DNA of 64,000 nt from DASSQJ01 sp963773655. GTDB taxonomy: Bacteria > Actinomycetota > Actinomycetes > Actinomycetales > Dermatophilaceae. Below are positions 42,818-52,976 of this stretch, one piece after another (position 1 is the stretch's first letter; each line of letters begins with the position of its first letter). The position numbers and the translations under genes were made by a program. The DNA is taken from contig CAVZBX010000004.1 in the NCBI GenBank assembly GCA_963773655.1, forward strand, positions 40,817 through 104,816, written 5' to 3'. The notes beneath the pieces are model-generated. The model did not search any database and had not been told where the DNA came from. It saw nothing but the letters and a program-made list of their open reading frames with translations.

Positions 42818-43241
42818 GACGCATCTCCGACCGGCCGAGCAGCACTCGGCCCGCGTCCAGCATCCCGCTCCGGATCACCGGGGACGCCGACGTGGCTGCA
42901 ACATCACACGACCGACCGGCCGACGTCTTCAGAGGCTCCGTGGCACGGATTGGATGTGCGCTGCACCGCCAAGCCCCCTCACCGTCAGGCTGCGAAGGGA
43001 CCCTCACAATCGCAGCGCCGCCTTCCGGGGCCCTGCCGAGGGGCTGCGATCGAGCGCGGCTCACTCTCCGGCGATGCGGAGCCGCCAGGATGCAGGGAAC
43101 CGTGCTGGGGATTACGGACGTCGCGTGTGGTGTGGCACTCATGCACCTGACGGCGAAGTGGGACGGCGAGACGATCGTGGGGAGGGCCTGCGCTGAGGTT
43201 GCGGATCGCGGCCCTGCTCACGCCTAGGAGTGTGATCTTCC
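42818..43241. other. Intergenic region without supportable gene
   Basis: About 420 bases between divergent membrane-protein genes. Several short frames exist but have no ribosome site or recognisable product. ACATCACACGA at 42901-42911 equals the left half of the operator at 25661, without the right half. Confidence 0.6.
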
Positions 43242-44171
43242 ATGACTGTTCTTGAACGGCAGCAGACGGCCGCCCCGCCCCGGGTCTCGCCGCGGACGAC
43301 GGTGTGGTTCCTGTTCTGCTTGGGTGCGCTGGTCCTGCTCGACTTCGTCGAGCTGAGCACGTGGACCGTGGCCGTCGTCTTGGGCGCGGCCCTGCTGGCT
43401 CTGGTGCCCGCCTTGCGACCCTCGGCCCCACGCACCGTCAACGGAGTGGACCTGCTCGTGGTCGGGGGGCTGTACATCGCGATCGTCGGCGCGTTCCGGT
43501 TGGCCTTCACCGTGTTCACCACCGACAACCTGCTCGGGCTCTTCCTCAGCTTCGCGACCGGCCTGCTGCTCGGGGTGGTGGTACCGGTCGTGTACATGGT
43601 CTGGGTCCGCGGGCAGAGCCTGCAGACCCTCGGCATCGGTCCCCACCGCTGGCGTCAGACGGTGCTGATGGGCCTGGTCCTGGCGGCTGCCCAGTTCTCG
43701 GTGACCCTGCTCGGCTACCGGATGCCGGCCTACGAGGACTGGGTGCCGCTGCTCGGCATGTCTCTCGTCGTCGGCCTTTTCGAGGCGGTGTTCTTCCGGG
43801 GATTCGTCCAGGGCCGTCTGGAGGCCAGCTTCGGTCCGGTCGCCGGTGTCGCCGGTGCCGCCATCCTCTACGCCGGCTACCACGTCGGTTACGGGATGGG
43901 TCTGTCGGAGATCTGGTTCCTTCTCGGGCTCGGCGTCCTGTACGCCATCGTCTACCGGCTGACGAGCAACATCCTCATCCTCTGGCCGCTGCTCACCCCG
44001 ATGGGCGCATTCTTCAACAACCTCAACGGTGGCGAGATCGACCTGCCCTGGGCCTCCTTGTTGGGTTTCGCCGACGTCGCGGTCCTCATGGCCGCCGTTC
44101 TCTGGTTCGCCCACCGCCGAACGCGCAGACTCCAACACGCCCGTTCGACCGACCTGCACGCCGAGGCCTGA
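43242..44171 (+). CDS. CPBP-family intramembrane protease-like protein
   Basis: A 309-residue membrane protein with about eight spans. The Abi/CAAX-protease signature is seen as GLFEAVFFRGFVQGRLE and AAILYAGYHVGYGMGLSE, giving the Glu-x4-Arg and the catalytic His. Motif 1 has EA where EE is usual, so one catalytic or structural Glu is replaced. Such proteins cleave prenylated or membrane proteins, or act in bacteriocin self-immunity. The start ATG has no strong ribosome site. A hairpin follows. Confidence 0.85.
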   Translation: MTVLERQQTAAPPRVSPRTTVWFLFCLGALVLLDFVELSTWTVAVVLGAALLALVPALRPSAPRTVNGVDLLVVGGLYIAIVGAFRLAFTVFTTDNLLGLFLSFATGLLLGVVVPVVYMVWVRGQSLQTLGIGPHRWRQTVLMGLVLAAAQFSVTLLGYRMPAYEDWVPLLGMSLVVGLFEAVFFRGFVQGRLEASFGPVAGVAGAAILYAGYHVGYGMGLSEIWFLLGLGVLYAIVYRLTSNILILWPLLTPMGAFFNNLNGGEIDLPWASLLGFADVAVLMAAVLWFAHRRTRRLQHARSTDLHAEA

Positions 44172-44176
44172 GAACG

Positions 44177-44203
44177 GCCGCATCGCGGGAGCCGTGATGC
44201 GGC
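44177..44203. terminator. Hairpin after CPBP gene
   Basis: GCCGCATC and GATGCGGC pair across an 11-base loop directly after the stop. Confidence 0.5.
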
Positions 44204-44266
44204 GACGGTCACACCTACCCGGGTGAGCAACCGCTCGGAAATACGCTGGGGGGGAGGCGCTTCGCC

Positions 44267-45040
44267 ATGGTCATCACCACAGACTCGACCAGTTCGACCA
44301 ACCACGCTCCGTCCGGGGCCCGAAGGGAACACCGGGCCGCTGCAATCACAGCTGGGGTCCTGTACATCATCGGGACCGCAGCAGGTGTCGCCAGCAAGAT
44401 CATCAGCGCACCGGTGAGTGGCGCGGACGACCCGTTTGCCGCCGCCGCGCAGCACTCCGGCTCTGTGGTGACGACCGCGCTGCTGGTGCTCGTCATGGGG
44501 TTGTCGCTCGCGTTCGTCCCCGTGGTGCTGTTCCCGGTGCTGCGCCGGCTGAACGAAGTGCTGGCCCTCGGCTACCTCATCATCCGCGGAGCGGTCGAGA
44601 CGGCCTGCTACGTCCTCTCGGCGATCAGCATTCTGATGCTCCTGACCCTGGGTGAGGCCATGGCGGCTGGGCCGGGCACGGCCTCACCGGCAGGGACACG
44701 TCTGGGCAACCTGGTCATCGACCATGTCGACGTCGATGCCGTACTCGCGCTGGTGTTCTGCCTGGGTGGCGTCATGTTCTACCTCCTGCTGTACCGGTCG
44801 CGCATCGTCCCCCGATGGATCACGGTGTGGGGTCTCGCGGCGATCCCCCTCTACGTGGCAGCCTTCCTGCTCGCGATGTACTCAGTCATCGACACCGACT
44901 CCACACAGCAGACCCTGCTGTACACGCCCCTGGCCATCCAGGAGATGGTGCTGGGGGTCTGGATGATCGCGCGCGGCTTCCGCCCGGCGACTGCTTCCCC
45001 GACCTCGAAGCCGTGGGGCACACCGACGGAGAGTGCCTGA
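44267..45040 (+). CDS. DUF4386 family membrane protein
   Basis: A 257-residue protein with about six spans: AAITAGVLYIIGTAAGVASK, VVTTALLVLVMGLSLAFVPV, GGVMFYLLLYRSRIVPRWIT then VWGLAAIPLYVAAFL. The order and the YRSRIVPRWI loop match DUF4386. GGGGAGGC lies upstream of the ATG. Paralogous with the genes at 41598 and 52181. Function unknown. Confidence 0.85.
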   Translation: MVITTDSTSSTNHAPSGARREHRAAAITAGVLYIIGTAAGVASKIISAPVSGADDPFAAAAQHSGSVVTTALLVLVMGLSLAFVPVVLFPVLRRLNEVLALGYLIIRGAVETACYVLSAISILMLLTLGEAMAAGPGTASPAGTRLGNLVIDHVDVDAVLALVFCLGGVMFYLLLYRSRIVPRWITVWGLAAIPLYVAAFLLAMYSVIDTDSTQQTLLYTPLAIQEMVLGVWMIARGFRPATASPTSKPWGTPTESA

Positions 45041-45469
45041 CCCCCCCACCGGCCCAGCGCAGGCGACTCGAGAGGTGTGGGACGGATGGGCCTGCCTCTC
45101 ATCGCCGCCGGTCGACCGCGCGGATCGCGGCATGCGGTCGTCAGGTGCCCCAAGGCTGCCGCGGCGATGATGAGTCGGCTGGGTTCTTCTCGGCGGAAGG
45201 CGAACGCCGAGACGGACATGACTCCGGCGAAGGCGGAGAACAGGATCCGTGACCACAGCTGGTGGGCATCGAGCACGTCTTCCGGGTAGGCGGCGGTCAT
45301 GATGAGCCGCATCTGCTGCGTTCAGGCCGTCGTACGCGTGCCATCTCCGCTGAAGTGTTGGTCTCCGGCACGCTGGCGGAGGACATCGCGCGCCACCTGC
45401 CAGGTCTGAGTTCCATCTCGGCCGCGGGCGGATCGGCTGGAGCAGGCGACGCGGCCCGGGTCAGTACAG
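45041..45469. other. Intergenic region, possible gene remnant on minus strand
   Basis: No gene can be supported. A minus-strand frame ending inside the previous gene contains AHQLWSRILFSAFAGVMSVS, which looks hydrophobic and protein-like, but it has no family match I can name and overlaps the DUF4386 coding end. Confidence 0.4.
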
Positions 45470-45622
45470 CTAGGCGTGACGCTGACGCACCACTGCGACG
45501 GCAACCACCGCTATGCCCACGGCGATGGCCGCGATCCACACGCCGGCTGCGCCGGTGCCCGTGACGAGTAGGGCGGCAGCAACGAGCAGCACGACGGCAA
45601 CGACCCACATCAAGAGCGACAT
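45470..45622 (-). CDS. Small two-span membrane protein
   Basis: A 50-residue protein, MSLLMWVVAVVLLVAAALLV then GVWIAAIAVGIAVVAVAVV with a short basic end. GAGGAG lies about 9 bases before the ATG at 45622; a longer start at 45652 adds ten residues. Very small hydrophobic proteins like this are common in actinobacteria and often stabilise membrane complexes; no partner is evident. Confidence 0.55.
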   Translation of the reverse strand: MSLLMWVVAVVLLVAAALLVTGTGAAGVWIAAIAVGIAVVAVAVVRQRHA

Positions 45623-45792
45623 GGCGAACATCTCCTCAACGGATGCTTCCACTCTACGACTGCCGTCCTCTGCCGCGTCCTGTGACCTCCGACTCCGGCG
45701 CCCTCAGGGCGGGCTCGGACACGAGGAGACTGGGGGTAGGCCGCCCGGGCCGGGTGGCCCATGTCCACCCACACGATGGGGATGACCGCCGC

Positions 45793-46254
45793 ATGAACAC
45801 CACGACTGACTACCGCGACTCGTGGATCAACCCCCGCTTCAAGATCGCCGCTCTCTGGGCGTCCATGATGTTCGTCTTCGCCTACGTAGACCTGTTCAGC
45901 CTGTTCCGCGCCGACATTCGCGCCGACATCGAGGCGGGCACGATGTACGTGTTCTCGATCGGGCAGGGCTTCCTGCTGGGCGTCACCGTCTACATCGCCC
46001 TGCCCTCCCTCATGGTGTTCCTGAGCCTCGTCCTGCCGGTCAGGATCACCCGCCTGGCGAACATCGTCCTGCCAGTGCTCTACGGCCTCACCATCGTCGG
46101 GAGCGCCGTCGGCGAATGGAACTACTACATCCTGGGCAGCGCCATCGAGGCAGTCCTCCTCGGGGGCATCGCCTACTACGCCTGGACCTGGCCGACAACG
46201 ACGGCGACCGCACCCACCGGCCCGCGCAAGGAGAGCACACCGCACCGAGTCTGA
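45793..46254 (+). CDS. DUF6326-like membrane protein
   Basis: A 153-residue protein with four spans. INPRFKIAALWASMMFVFAY then VDLFSLFRADIRAD, and later GQGFLLGVTVYIALPSLMVF and SLVLPVRITRLANIV, match the DUF6326 pattern. Function unknown. The start region GATGACCGCCGC offers little Shine-Dalgarno. Monocistronic. Confidence 0.75.
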   Translation: MNTTTDYRDSWINPRFKIAALWASMMFVFAYVDLFSLFRADIRADIEAGTMYVFSIGQGFLLGVTVYIALPSLMVFLSLVLPVRITRLANIVLPVLYGLTIVGSAVGEWNYYILGSAIEAVLLGGIAYYAWTWPTTTATAPTGPRKESTPHRV

Positions 46255-46342
46255 CGGGAAGCTCAGATCCACCGAAGGCGAGGCAGTGACGACGCCGGCG
46301 GTTCGACGGCGATCGGCGCACGCTCCCGTTGACGCACGAAAC

Positions 46343-46541
46343 CTTCTGACTCACGCCCTTGACCAGCCGTGTCGTCGACGGCGCCAGCCACGAATCCCTG
46401 GCCGGTGACCCGGTGCACGCCCTCACCACCAGCTCGGGCCCTCCTCGAGGTCGTCGCGTCGGTGCGCACCGACCAGCCGCTGTCGCGGTAGACGCCTGAA
46501 CCTCGGGAGTGGGCCCGGCCGCGGCGCCGGACCCATTCCCG
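46343..46541. repeat. Duplicated segment, deleted copy (hydrolase tail)
   Basis: A second copy of the 40861-41360 segment with its middle 300 bases removed. It retains the hydrolase tail (GTGTCGTCGACGGCGCCAGC onward) but one extra base in CACCAGCTCGGG shifts the frame before the stop. The terminator stem (46506-46541) is kept with mismatches. The whole 46255-46653 interval has no functional gene that I can support. Confidence 0.7.
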
Positions 46542-46653
46542 CGCGACCGGTCGGGCGGCCTGCCGATGAGCGGATCCACCACAGAGGCGTCCACCGAACC
46601 GGGTCCCGGCGCCACCTGGTCCCCCAGCCCCTGGCGTGCGCGTCATGCCGATG

Positions 46654-47574
46654 TCAGGTCAGCGACGCCCAAGGGTCCTCACGCCGCCAGGGCGACGGGA
46701 AGTGCAGCTCCACGCCCTGCTGGGTGCTCAACTCCGCGAAGACTCGCATCGTCACGTCGAGGTCGTCACCGGCGTACGGCAGGGCTCGCAACGGCCGGTC
46801 CAGCGGCCGGAAGAAGTCGTCCCAGTGGATCAGCACCACGCTGCGGGCGCCGACCGCCTGCACCGTCTCAGCCCAGTAGCTGCGGATGTACTGCTCGTCC
46901 TGCAACCCGAGCTGGCCGACACCGAGGTAGGCCACGTCCGCTCGACGGTCTCGCAGCGCTCCGGGCAGGTACCCGGCACTGCCCTGGACCAAGGCGGTCC
47001 GGCCCTGAACGTGCTCGACGAGCAACGACCAGGCCTCGCCGCAGCGGTAGGCCTTGGCCCTCGCGGGCGGTGCGAAAGGCGCGGATATCTGGCCCGGGAA
47101 CCGGTTGGGTGGACAATGCTCCGACTCGATCAACGTCACGGTGAATGCTCCGACGCTCAGCGAATCACCGGACACGGCGACGTGCAGGCGGTCATCGGCC
47201 AGTCCCGCTCCGCGCCCGAGGTTCGCCGCGGACCCGCCGCCGAGGAGCAGGGCGCCGGTCCGCTGGGCGACCACCGCGGAGTCGAGTGCGTGGTCGAAGT
47301 GGGTGTGAACGGGCACTACTGCCAGCAGGCGGTGAGTCCCGGTTCGTGTGAGGGCCGCGTCGATCCGGGCGCTGTCAGGCGCGACCTTGCCGAGCACGAC
47401 CTTCGCCATGGAGCTGCGGGAGAAGTACCCGTCGGTCATCAGGGCGGACTCACCGTCGTGGAAGAGCAGCGTGGAGACTCCGAGAAAGGTGACAGCGAAG
47501 GGGCCCTCCGCTGCGGGCACGTCGAAGCGGTCGGCGTAGCGGGAGATGTCCGGGCGACCCCACCTCACGCGCAT
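46654..47574 (-). CDS. MBL-fold metallohydrolase
   Basis: A 306-residue metallo-beta-lactamase-fold protein. The metal motif is VVPVHTHFDHALDS, preceded by a beta-sandwich strand VTFLGVSTLLF and followed by LIHWDDFFRPL, a late metal His. It resembles UlaG-like or lactonase-like phosphodiesterases. No signal peptide. It sits alone, convergent with debris to its left; the gap of 69 bases to the large regulator has no feature. Confidence 0.85.
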   Translation of the reverse strand: MRVRWGRPDISRYADRFDVPAAEGPFAVTFLGVSTLLFHDGESALMTDGYFSRSSMAKVVLGKVAPDSARIDAALTRTGTHRLLAVVPVHTHFDHALDSAVVAQRTGALLLGGGSAANLGRGAGLADDRLHVAVSGDSLSVGAFTVTLIESEHCPPNRFPGQISAPFAPPARAKAYRCGEAWSLLVEHVQGRTALVQGSAGYLPGALRDRRADVAYLGVGQLGLQDEQYIRSYWAETVQAVGARSVVLIHWDDFFRPLDRPLRALPYAGDDLDVTMRVFAELSTQQGVELHFPSPWRREDPWASLT

Positions 47575-47643
47575 GGTGAGAACGTACTCGTCCAGTCAGT
47601 CGGCTGAAGCGCGCGGTTCGTGCGACTCACGCCTGCGTCGGCC

Positions 47644-50600
47644 TCAGTCAGGCGCCAGCGCTCGATCCAGCTCGTCCTTCATGAGCTGCAGCGCGGCGCG
47701 GTCGTCGATGGGCCCCGGGGCGCCCGCCGTCCCGGGGTGTTGGGCCAGACGCGCGGCTGCGTCGGTCACCAGCATCCGCCAGCCGGGTGCGTCGAGGAGG
47801 TGGCTCGCCTCGAGGTGGGCCAGGACTCCGGCGGCCTCGTCGAGCCTGCCCGTTGCGGTCATCATGTTGACGAACTCGATGCAGTCCATCATCCCGGCTT
47901 GCATGTTGTCGGTCTCGAGGAGCTCGTCGATGTGGTCTCGCAGCATGCGGAAGGCCCGCGTGTGCTCCCCGCGACGGAACGCGGCGCCGGCCTTCAGTGC
48001 CTCCGACGGGGTGTGTGTCCGCGGCGGCACCACGATGTCGACGCCCTCGGAGAAGTAGCTGTCGGCAAGCTCGCGGTCCTCCTGGAAGAGTGCGGAGTAC
48101 CCGAGGAGGAGCAGGGTCCAGTTGACGAATGTCGGTGGGCCCTGACGGCGGTACCGTTCGAGCAGCTGCTGCAACCGGTGGTCGGCCCGCTCGAGATGCC
48201 CGAGGTTCAGCCATGCCGTCGCCAGGTTGATCTCGGCGCGCTCCGCGAGGTGGTGGTCCCCGCGGGTGCGGAACACCTGCATCGCGTCCGGTGCGACCTC
48301 GACCATCAACTTGTGGTCCTGGGTGGCGATCGCGCGTGCGTGCCGCATCAGGACGTCGTCGGGCTCGCCGCTGGCCGCCGCGAGGTCCAGGTAGCCCTGG
48401 GGGTCCTGAGTCATCGAGTACCGGTGTGCCGCGGCGTACAGGGCCAGCGTCCGGGTCTCCACGTCGTGCGATGGAACTGCCGCCAGGAGGCGCTCGGCCC
48501 AGTCTCCGAGCTCGATGGCGCTGCGCATGACGATCTCCGGGAGCACGGCGGTGAGCAGATCCCTCGCAAGGGCGAACCGACCTGTGGTGCAGGCCCAGTC
48601 GAACGCGGCGCGGAGGTTCGGCCACAGCTGGGTCAGCCGTGCGACGCCTTCCACCTCGCCCCACCCGGAGAGCAGGTTGCGGATGCCGGTGACCTCGCAC
48701 CAGCACCATCTGGCGTGCCGCTCGGCGATGACCTCTCGGGTGCCGGTGTCGTCGAGCCGCTCCCCAGCGAACTGTCGGATCGGCTCGAGAAGCCTGAACG
48801 TCCTGCCGAACGGTCCTGAGGTGGTGGTGACGAGGGACTGCTCTGTCAGGCGCCCGAGAGTGTTGGCAACCTCGAGCCCCTCGTCCCGGGTGACCCCGGC
48901 GACCCATTCGGCGGCGGCGAGGTCGAAGGTGCCGGTGAACACCGCCAACCGCCTGAAGGCGGTTCGCTCGTCCGGGGTCAACAGGTCGTAGGACCAGCGG
49001 ATCGCCGACCACAGCGTGCGGTGCCGGTCGGTACCTGCGCGGCGGGTGCCGTCGAGCACGTGGAGTCGGTGTTCGAGGCGTTCGAGGAGGTCGACCGCGC
49101 TCACGGCCGAGGCCCGGGCCGCGGCGAGCTCGATGGCCAGTGGGATGCCGTCCAGCCGGCGGCAGATCTCCTCGATGACGGGCCCGTCGGCGACGGGGTC
49201 GTACGTCGGGTCGAGGGAGCGGGAACGCTCGGCGAAGAGCTCCGCCGCGGACCCTTCGGGGTCCAGCGGCGGGACGGTGATGACTCGTTCGCCGACGAGC
49301 CCCAGGCGTTCTCGCGACGTCGCGAGGACCCGGGCGTCGGGGCAACCGTCCGCGACGACGGCGGCAAGGTCGGCGGCCGCGTCGACGACGTGCTCGCAGT
49401 TGTCGAGGACCAGCAGTGCCCTGCGCGTCGCGAGCGCGTGAACGATGCTGTGCACTATCGGGCGGCCCCGCCGCTCGGTGACGGCCAGCACCTCGGCGAC
49501 GGCTCGGGGGACGTCGGTTCCCGCCTCGATCCGGGCGAGGTCGATCAGCCACACGTCCGTCGCTGCGTGGTTCTGGGCGGCGGCAAGGGCGAGGTGGGTC
49601 TTGCCGATGCCACCGGGCCCGACCAGCGTCACCACGGCGTGGGTGGCCAGTGCCTCGCGGATCCGGTCCAGTTCCTCCCCCCTTCCGACGAGCCGGTTGA
49701 TCCGCGGCGGGAGGTTGCCCCGGTGGCGGTCCTCGCTGCGCAGCGGCGGGTGGTCCCCCTCGCCGAGCTGGTAGATGTGCTGCTCGGGGACCATCCGGTC
49801 CAGTAGGTGGCTCCCGAGGTCCCGCACGGGTGCGTCCGTGAGCAGGGCGGCGGTGGCCGCCGTCGCGACGGTCTGTCCCCCCGCGCGACCGCGGCCAGCA
49901 GGGACGCGGTATGGACGGTGGGGCCGAAGTAGCCGCCGTCGTGCTCCTGCGCCTCGCCTGTGTGGAGGCCGACCCGCGGTGCGGCGGGAACGTGCCCCAC
50001 GAACGGCCCGGTCCGCGCCTGGAGCTCTCGAGCCCAGGCCCAGGCCCGGTCCGCAGTGTCGAAGGCCACTCCGTGGGAGTCGCCGATGCGGGTGAACACG
50101 TGGCCACCGTGGCGGCGGGCCAGCTCGTGGATGCGGTCGTGGTGACGAACCATCGCCTCCGACATGGCCTGCCGGTCGGCTGCCCAGGCAGCCGGTCCGC
50201 CCTCGATGTCGACGACCGCGAAGGTCACCGTCCCGGTGGGGAGCGTGCGAGAACGCGGCGCACGTCTCGTCCCGGTGTCGGTGCCGAGCTGTGGGTCGTG
50301 GCGGAGGATCCGCAGGTGCACCTCCTGCAGGGCTGGGCCGGGCTCGACGCCCAGCGCGTCACCGAGGCCGTCTCGAGCGATCCGGTACGCGGCCAGCGCG
50401 TCGGCCTGGCGTCCGACCCGGTAGAGCGCTGTCATGAGCAACCCCCAGAGGCCTTCACGCAGGGGGTGAGCCGCGGTCAGCTCCGTGAGCTGGGCGACCG
50501 CGCCCGCGGGGTCTGACTCCACCCGCCGGGCGAGGTCCAGCTCGACCGCGCCGAGCCAGCGCTCGGTGAGGCCGGCGACCTCCGCCTCGAGACCCGGAGC

Positions 50601-51005
50601 GGAAAGGCCGGCGAGCGGTGGGCCGAGCCACTGCGCCAGGGCCCCGTCCACGTCACCCGCGTCAAGGGCTGCGTTGAACCGCGCGACATCGACCGCGTCC
50701 GGAGGGATGTCGAGGCGGTAGGCACCGGGTGACCGCGTGATCGAGGACGCCCCCAAGGCGCCGCGCAGCCGAGCGAGGTAGGACTGCACGGTGCGCTCAG
50801 CGGTGCGCGGAGGGTCCTGCCCCCACATGGCGTCGACGAGCCGGGGCACCGGCACCGCCGTGCCCGCGGAGAGCGCAAGGGCAGCGAGCGCCACCTGGGC
50901 CTTAGCGGGACCGACCTCCACCACCAGGCCGTCCGGGTCGCTCACGACCACTCCGCCCAGGAGCCTGACGTCAAGCGTCCTCCCGTGCTCTCGGCCGCCG
51001 GCCAT
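47644..51005 (-). pseudogene. SARP/BTAD-cyclase-NB-ARC-TPR regulator, frameshifted in a G-tract
   Basis: Two frames form one regulator of about 1120 residues. The first (ATG 51005) has a winged-helix DNA-binding domain (VDAMWGQDPPRTAERTVQSY), a BTAD helical domain (HPLREGLWGLLMTALYRVGR) and a class III cyclase-like domain (VTFAVVDIEGG, RIGDSHGVAF, GLHTGEAQ). The second has an NB-ARC ATPase (LVGPGGIGKTHLALA, ALLVLDNCEHVV, LATSRERLGL, DGIPLAIELAAAR) and TPR-like repeats. They separate in a run of six C at 49877-49882, where seven would restore the frame and the expected RGGQT. The cyclase half lacks visible metal-binding Asp pairs, so it is probably a sensor. A TAGGTT -10 six bases before the ATG suggests a leaderless mRNA. 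Confidence 0.8.
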
Positions 51006-51177
51006 CGACCAAACCTAACGGCGCGACGCTCGAGCGGGAAGGCCGCCGTCGCACCGGGCAGCACGCCCGGCTCCCGCGGCGGCCTCGTCGCCGCCTCAAC
51101 ATTTGCGCTGCATCCGTGCAACAGCAGGCCGGAATGGTGGGCCCGTCCACCAAGCCGGCCACCCGTTGGAGGCACCC

Positions 51178-52143
51178 ATGCACGCGATCTCCCACGACAC
51201 CTACGGGCCACCCGACGGCCTCAGGTCCAGCACGCTGGGCGCCCCGACCCTCGATGAGCACAGCGTCCTGGTCCGAGTCCGGGCCGCGGGCGTCAACCGG
51301 GGGGACGTCCTGGCCGTCGAGGGCATCCCCTACGCGACTCGACTCACCTCGGGCCTCGCCCGGCCCCGGCGCTCGGTGCCCGGCGCCGACGTCGCCGGGG
51401 TCGTCGAGGCAGTCGGGTCTGCCGTCACCGAGCTGGGTCCCGGTGACGAGGTGTTCGGCTGGGCGCGCGGCGCGTTCGCCGAAGTCGCCGCGGCGGCTCC
51501 CGAGATGCTCGTGCGGAAGCCGTCGAAGCTCACCTTCGAGCAGGCGGCGGCCGTCCCGACCGCCGCGGTCACGGCTCTGCAGGCCCTGGAGCGGGGCGGC
51601 CCGCTCGCCGCGGGGAACCGGGTCCTGGTCCTGGGAGCTTCGGGGGGCGTGGGAAGCTTCGTCGTCCAGCTCGCCAGGGCCCACGGGTCCGAGGTCACCG
51701 GTGTGGCCAGCACCCGGAACCTCGAACTGGTCCGGTCGCTCGGGGCCGACCACGTCCTCGACTACACCCGCGAGGACCTCAGGTCCCGAGCCGGTCACTT
51801 CGACGTCGTCGTCGACCTCGTCGGTCGCGAGCGACTGGTCCACGCGCGGCGGCTGCTCCGCCCGCGAGGAACGTACGTCGTCGTCGGAGGCCAGAACCCC
51901 CGGTCCGTGACGGGCATGAGCAGGTTCGCCGCCGCCGCTCTGCTGTCTCCGTTCGTCCCCCAGCGGTTGCGACCGCTGTTCGCGACCCAGGACCGCCCGA
52001 CGCTCGAGCGGGTCACCCGGTTGATCGCCGACGGACGGGTCCTGCCCGTCATCGACGCCACCTACGACCTGCACGACGCGCCCGAGGCCCTTCGGTACGT
52101 CGCCGCCGGGCACGCCCGCGGCCGCATCGTCCTCACCCCCTGA
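51178..52143 (+). CDS. Quinone-oxidoreductase-type zinc-independent alcohol dehydrogenase
   Basis: A 321-residue MDR oxidoreductase. RVRAAGVNRGDVLAVEG, PGADVAGVVEAVGSAV, VPTAAVTALQAL and VLVLGASGGVGSFVVQLAR show an NADPH-binding quinone reductase-like enzyme without zinc ligands. ATG 51178 has TGGAGG 5 bases upstream. It probably reduces quinones or enones. Divergent from the large regulator and followed by a DUF4386 gene 38 bases downstream, so the two may form an operon. Confidence 0.9.
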   Translation: MHAISHDTYGPPDGLRSSTLGAPTLDEHSVLVRVRAAGVNRGDVLAVEGIPYATRLTSGLARPRRSVPGADVAGVVEAVGSAVTELGPGDEVFGWARGAFAEVAAAAPEMLVRKPSKLTFEQAAAVPTAAVTALQALERGGPLAAGNRVLVLGASGGVGSFVVQLARAHGSEVTGVASTRNLELVRSLGADHVLDYTREDLRSRAGHFDVVVDLVGRERLVHARRLLRPRGTYVVVGGQNPRSVTGMSRFAAAALLSPFVPQRLRPLFATQDRPTLERVTRLIADGRVLPVIDATYDLHDAPEALRYVAAGHARGRIVLTP

Positions 52144-52180
52144 CCCGGTCCCGCACACCACACCTCGAAAGGACACCGAC

Positions 52181-52966
52181 ATGTCCACCACCACCACCAC
52201 CGGTACCCCACACCAGTACACGTCGAGCGAGCCGAAGCCCCCATCGCCACGGCTGCGTCGCCTCACGCGCGCAGCCGGGGTCCTCTACCTCGCGATCTTC
52301 GTCCTCTACCCGCTCTCAGTGCAGGTCCGCTCCACGCTCGTCGTACCGGGGGACGCGGCGGCCACCGCGGCGAACATCGCCGGCAGCGAGAGCCTGTTCC
52401 GCTGGGGCATGGCGGGCGAGGCGGTCGTGGTCCTCATCGAGGTCGTGCTCGCCGGGGTGCTGTACGTGCTCCTGAGGCCGGTCAGCCGGTCGCTGTCCCT
52501 CGCCGCCGCGCTCGCCCGGGCCGGCGAGGGCGTCGTCATGGCCGCGGGCAACCTGTTGACCAGCATCATGACCGTCATCCTGGTCGGTGGCGCGGGTTAC
52601 CTCACCGCCTTCACCACCGAGGAGCGGGACGCGCTCGCCTTGGCGTTCCAGGAAGGGAACGACCAGATGGTGCTCGTCTGGGGGCTGTTCTTCGGGCTGC
52701 ACCTGCTGCTGCTCGGCTGGCTCGTCGCGCGCTCCGGCTTCCTCCCCCGCTTCGTGGGGGCGCTGCTCGCCCTGGCCGGGATCGGCTACCTCGCCCAGAG
52801 CCTCGGGACCCTGGCGGTGCCGGGTCTGGCCGGCCCGCTCTCGACCGCTGTTCTGGTCCTCGCGATCCCCGGTGAGCTCGTCTTCGCCGTCTGGCTCCTC
52901 GTCAAGGGGGTCGACGTCGAGGCGTGGCGCCGGCGCGCCGCTGCCGCCCGGGCCTCACAGGTGTGA
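52181..52966 (+). CDS. DUF4386 family membrane protein
   Basis: A 261-residue protein with about six spans: LTRAAGVLYLAIFVLYPLSV, GVLYVLLRPVSRSLSLAAAL, then FGLHLLLLGWLVARSGFLPR, the DUF4386 signature also present in the gene at 41598. It sits in the middle of a dehydrogenase, DUF4386, hydrolase series on one strand. Function unknown. Confidence 0.87.
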   Translation: MSTTTTTGTPHQYTSSEPKPPSPRLRRLTRAAGVLYLAIFVLYPLSVQVRSTLVVPGDAAATAANIAGSESLFRWGMAGEAVVVLIEVVLAGVLYVLLRPVSRSLSLAAALARAGEGVVMAAGNLLTSIMTVILVGGAGYLTAFTTEERDALALAFQEGNDQMVLVWGLFFGLHLLLLGWLVARSGFLPRFVGALLALAGIGYLAQSLGTLAVPGLAGPLSTAVLVLAIPGELVFAVWLLVKGVDVEAWRRRAAAARASQV

Positions 52967-52976
52967 GGGGTCGGCG

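Noticed and set aside
44851..45312. Minus-strand 153-codon gene
   Set aside because: It overlaps the DUF4386 coding end and has no recognisable domain; only its first part looks hydrophobic.
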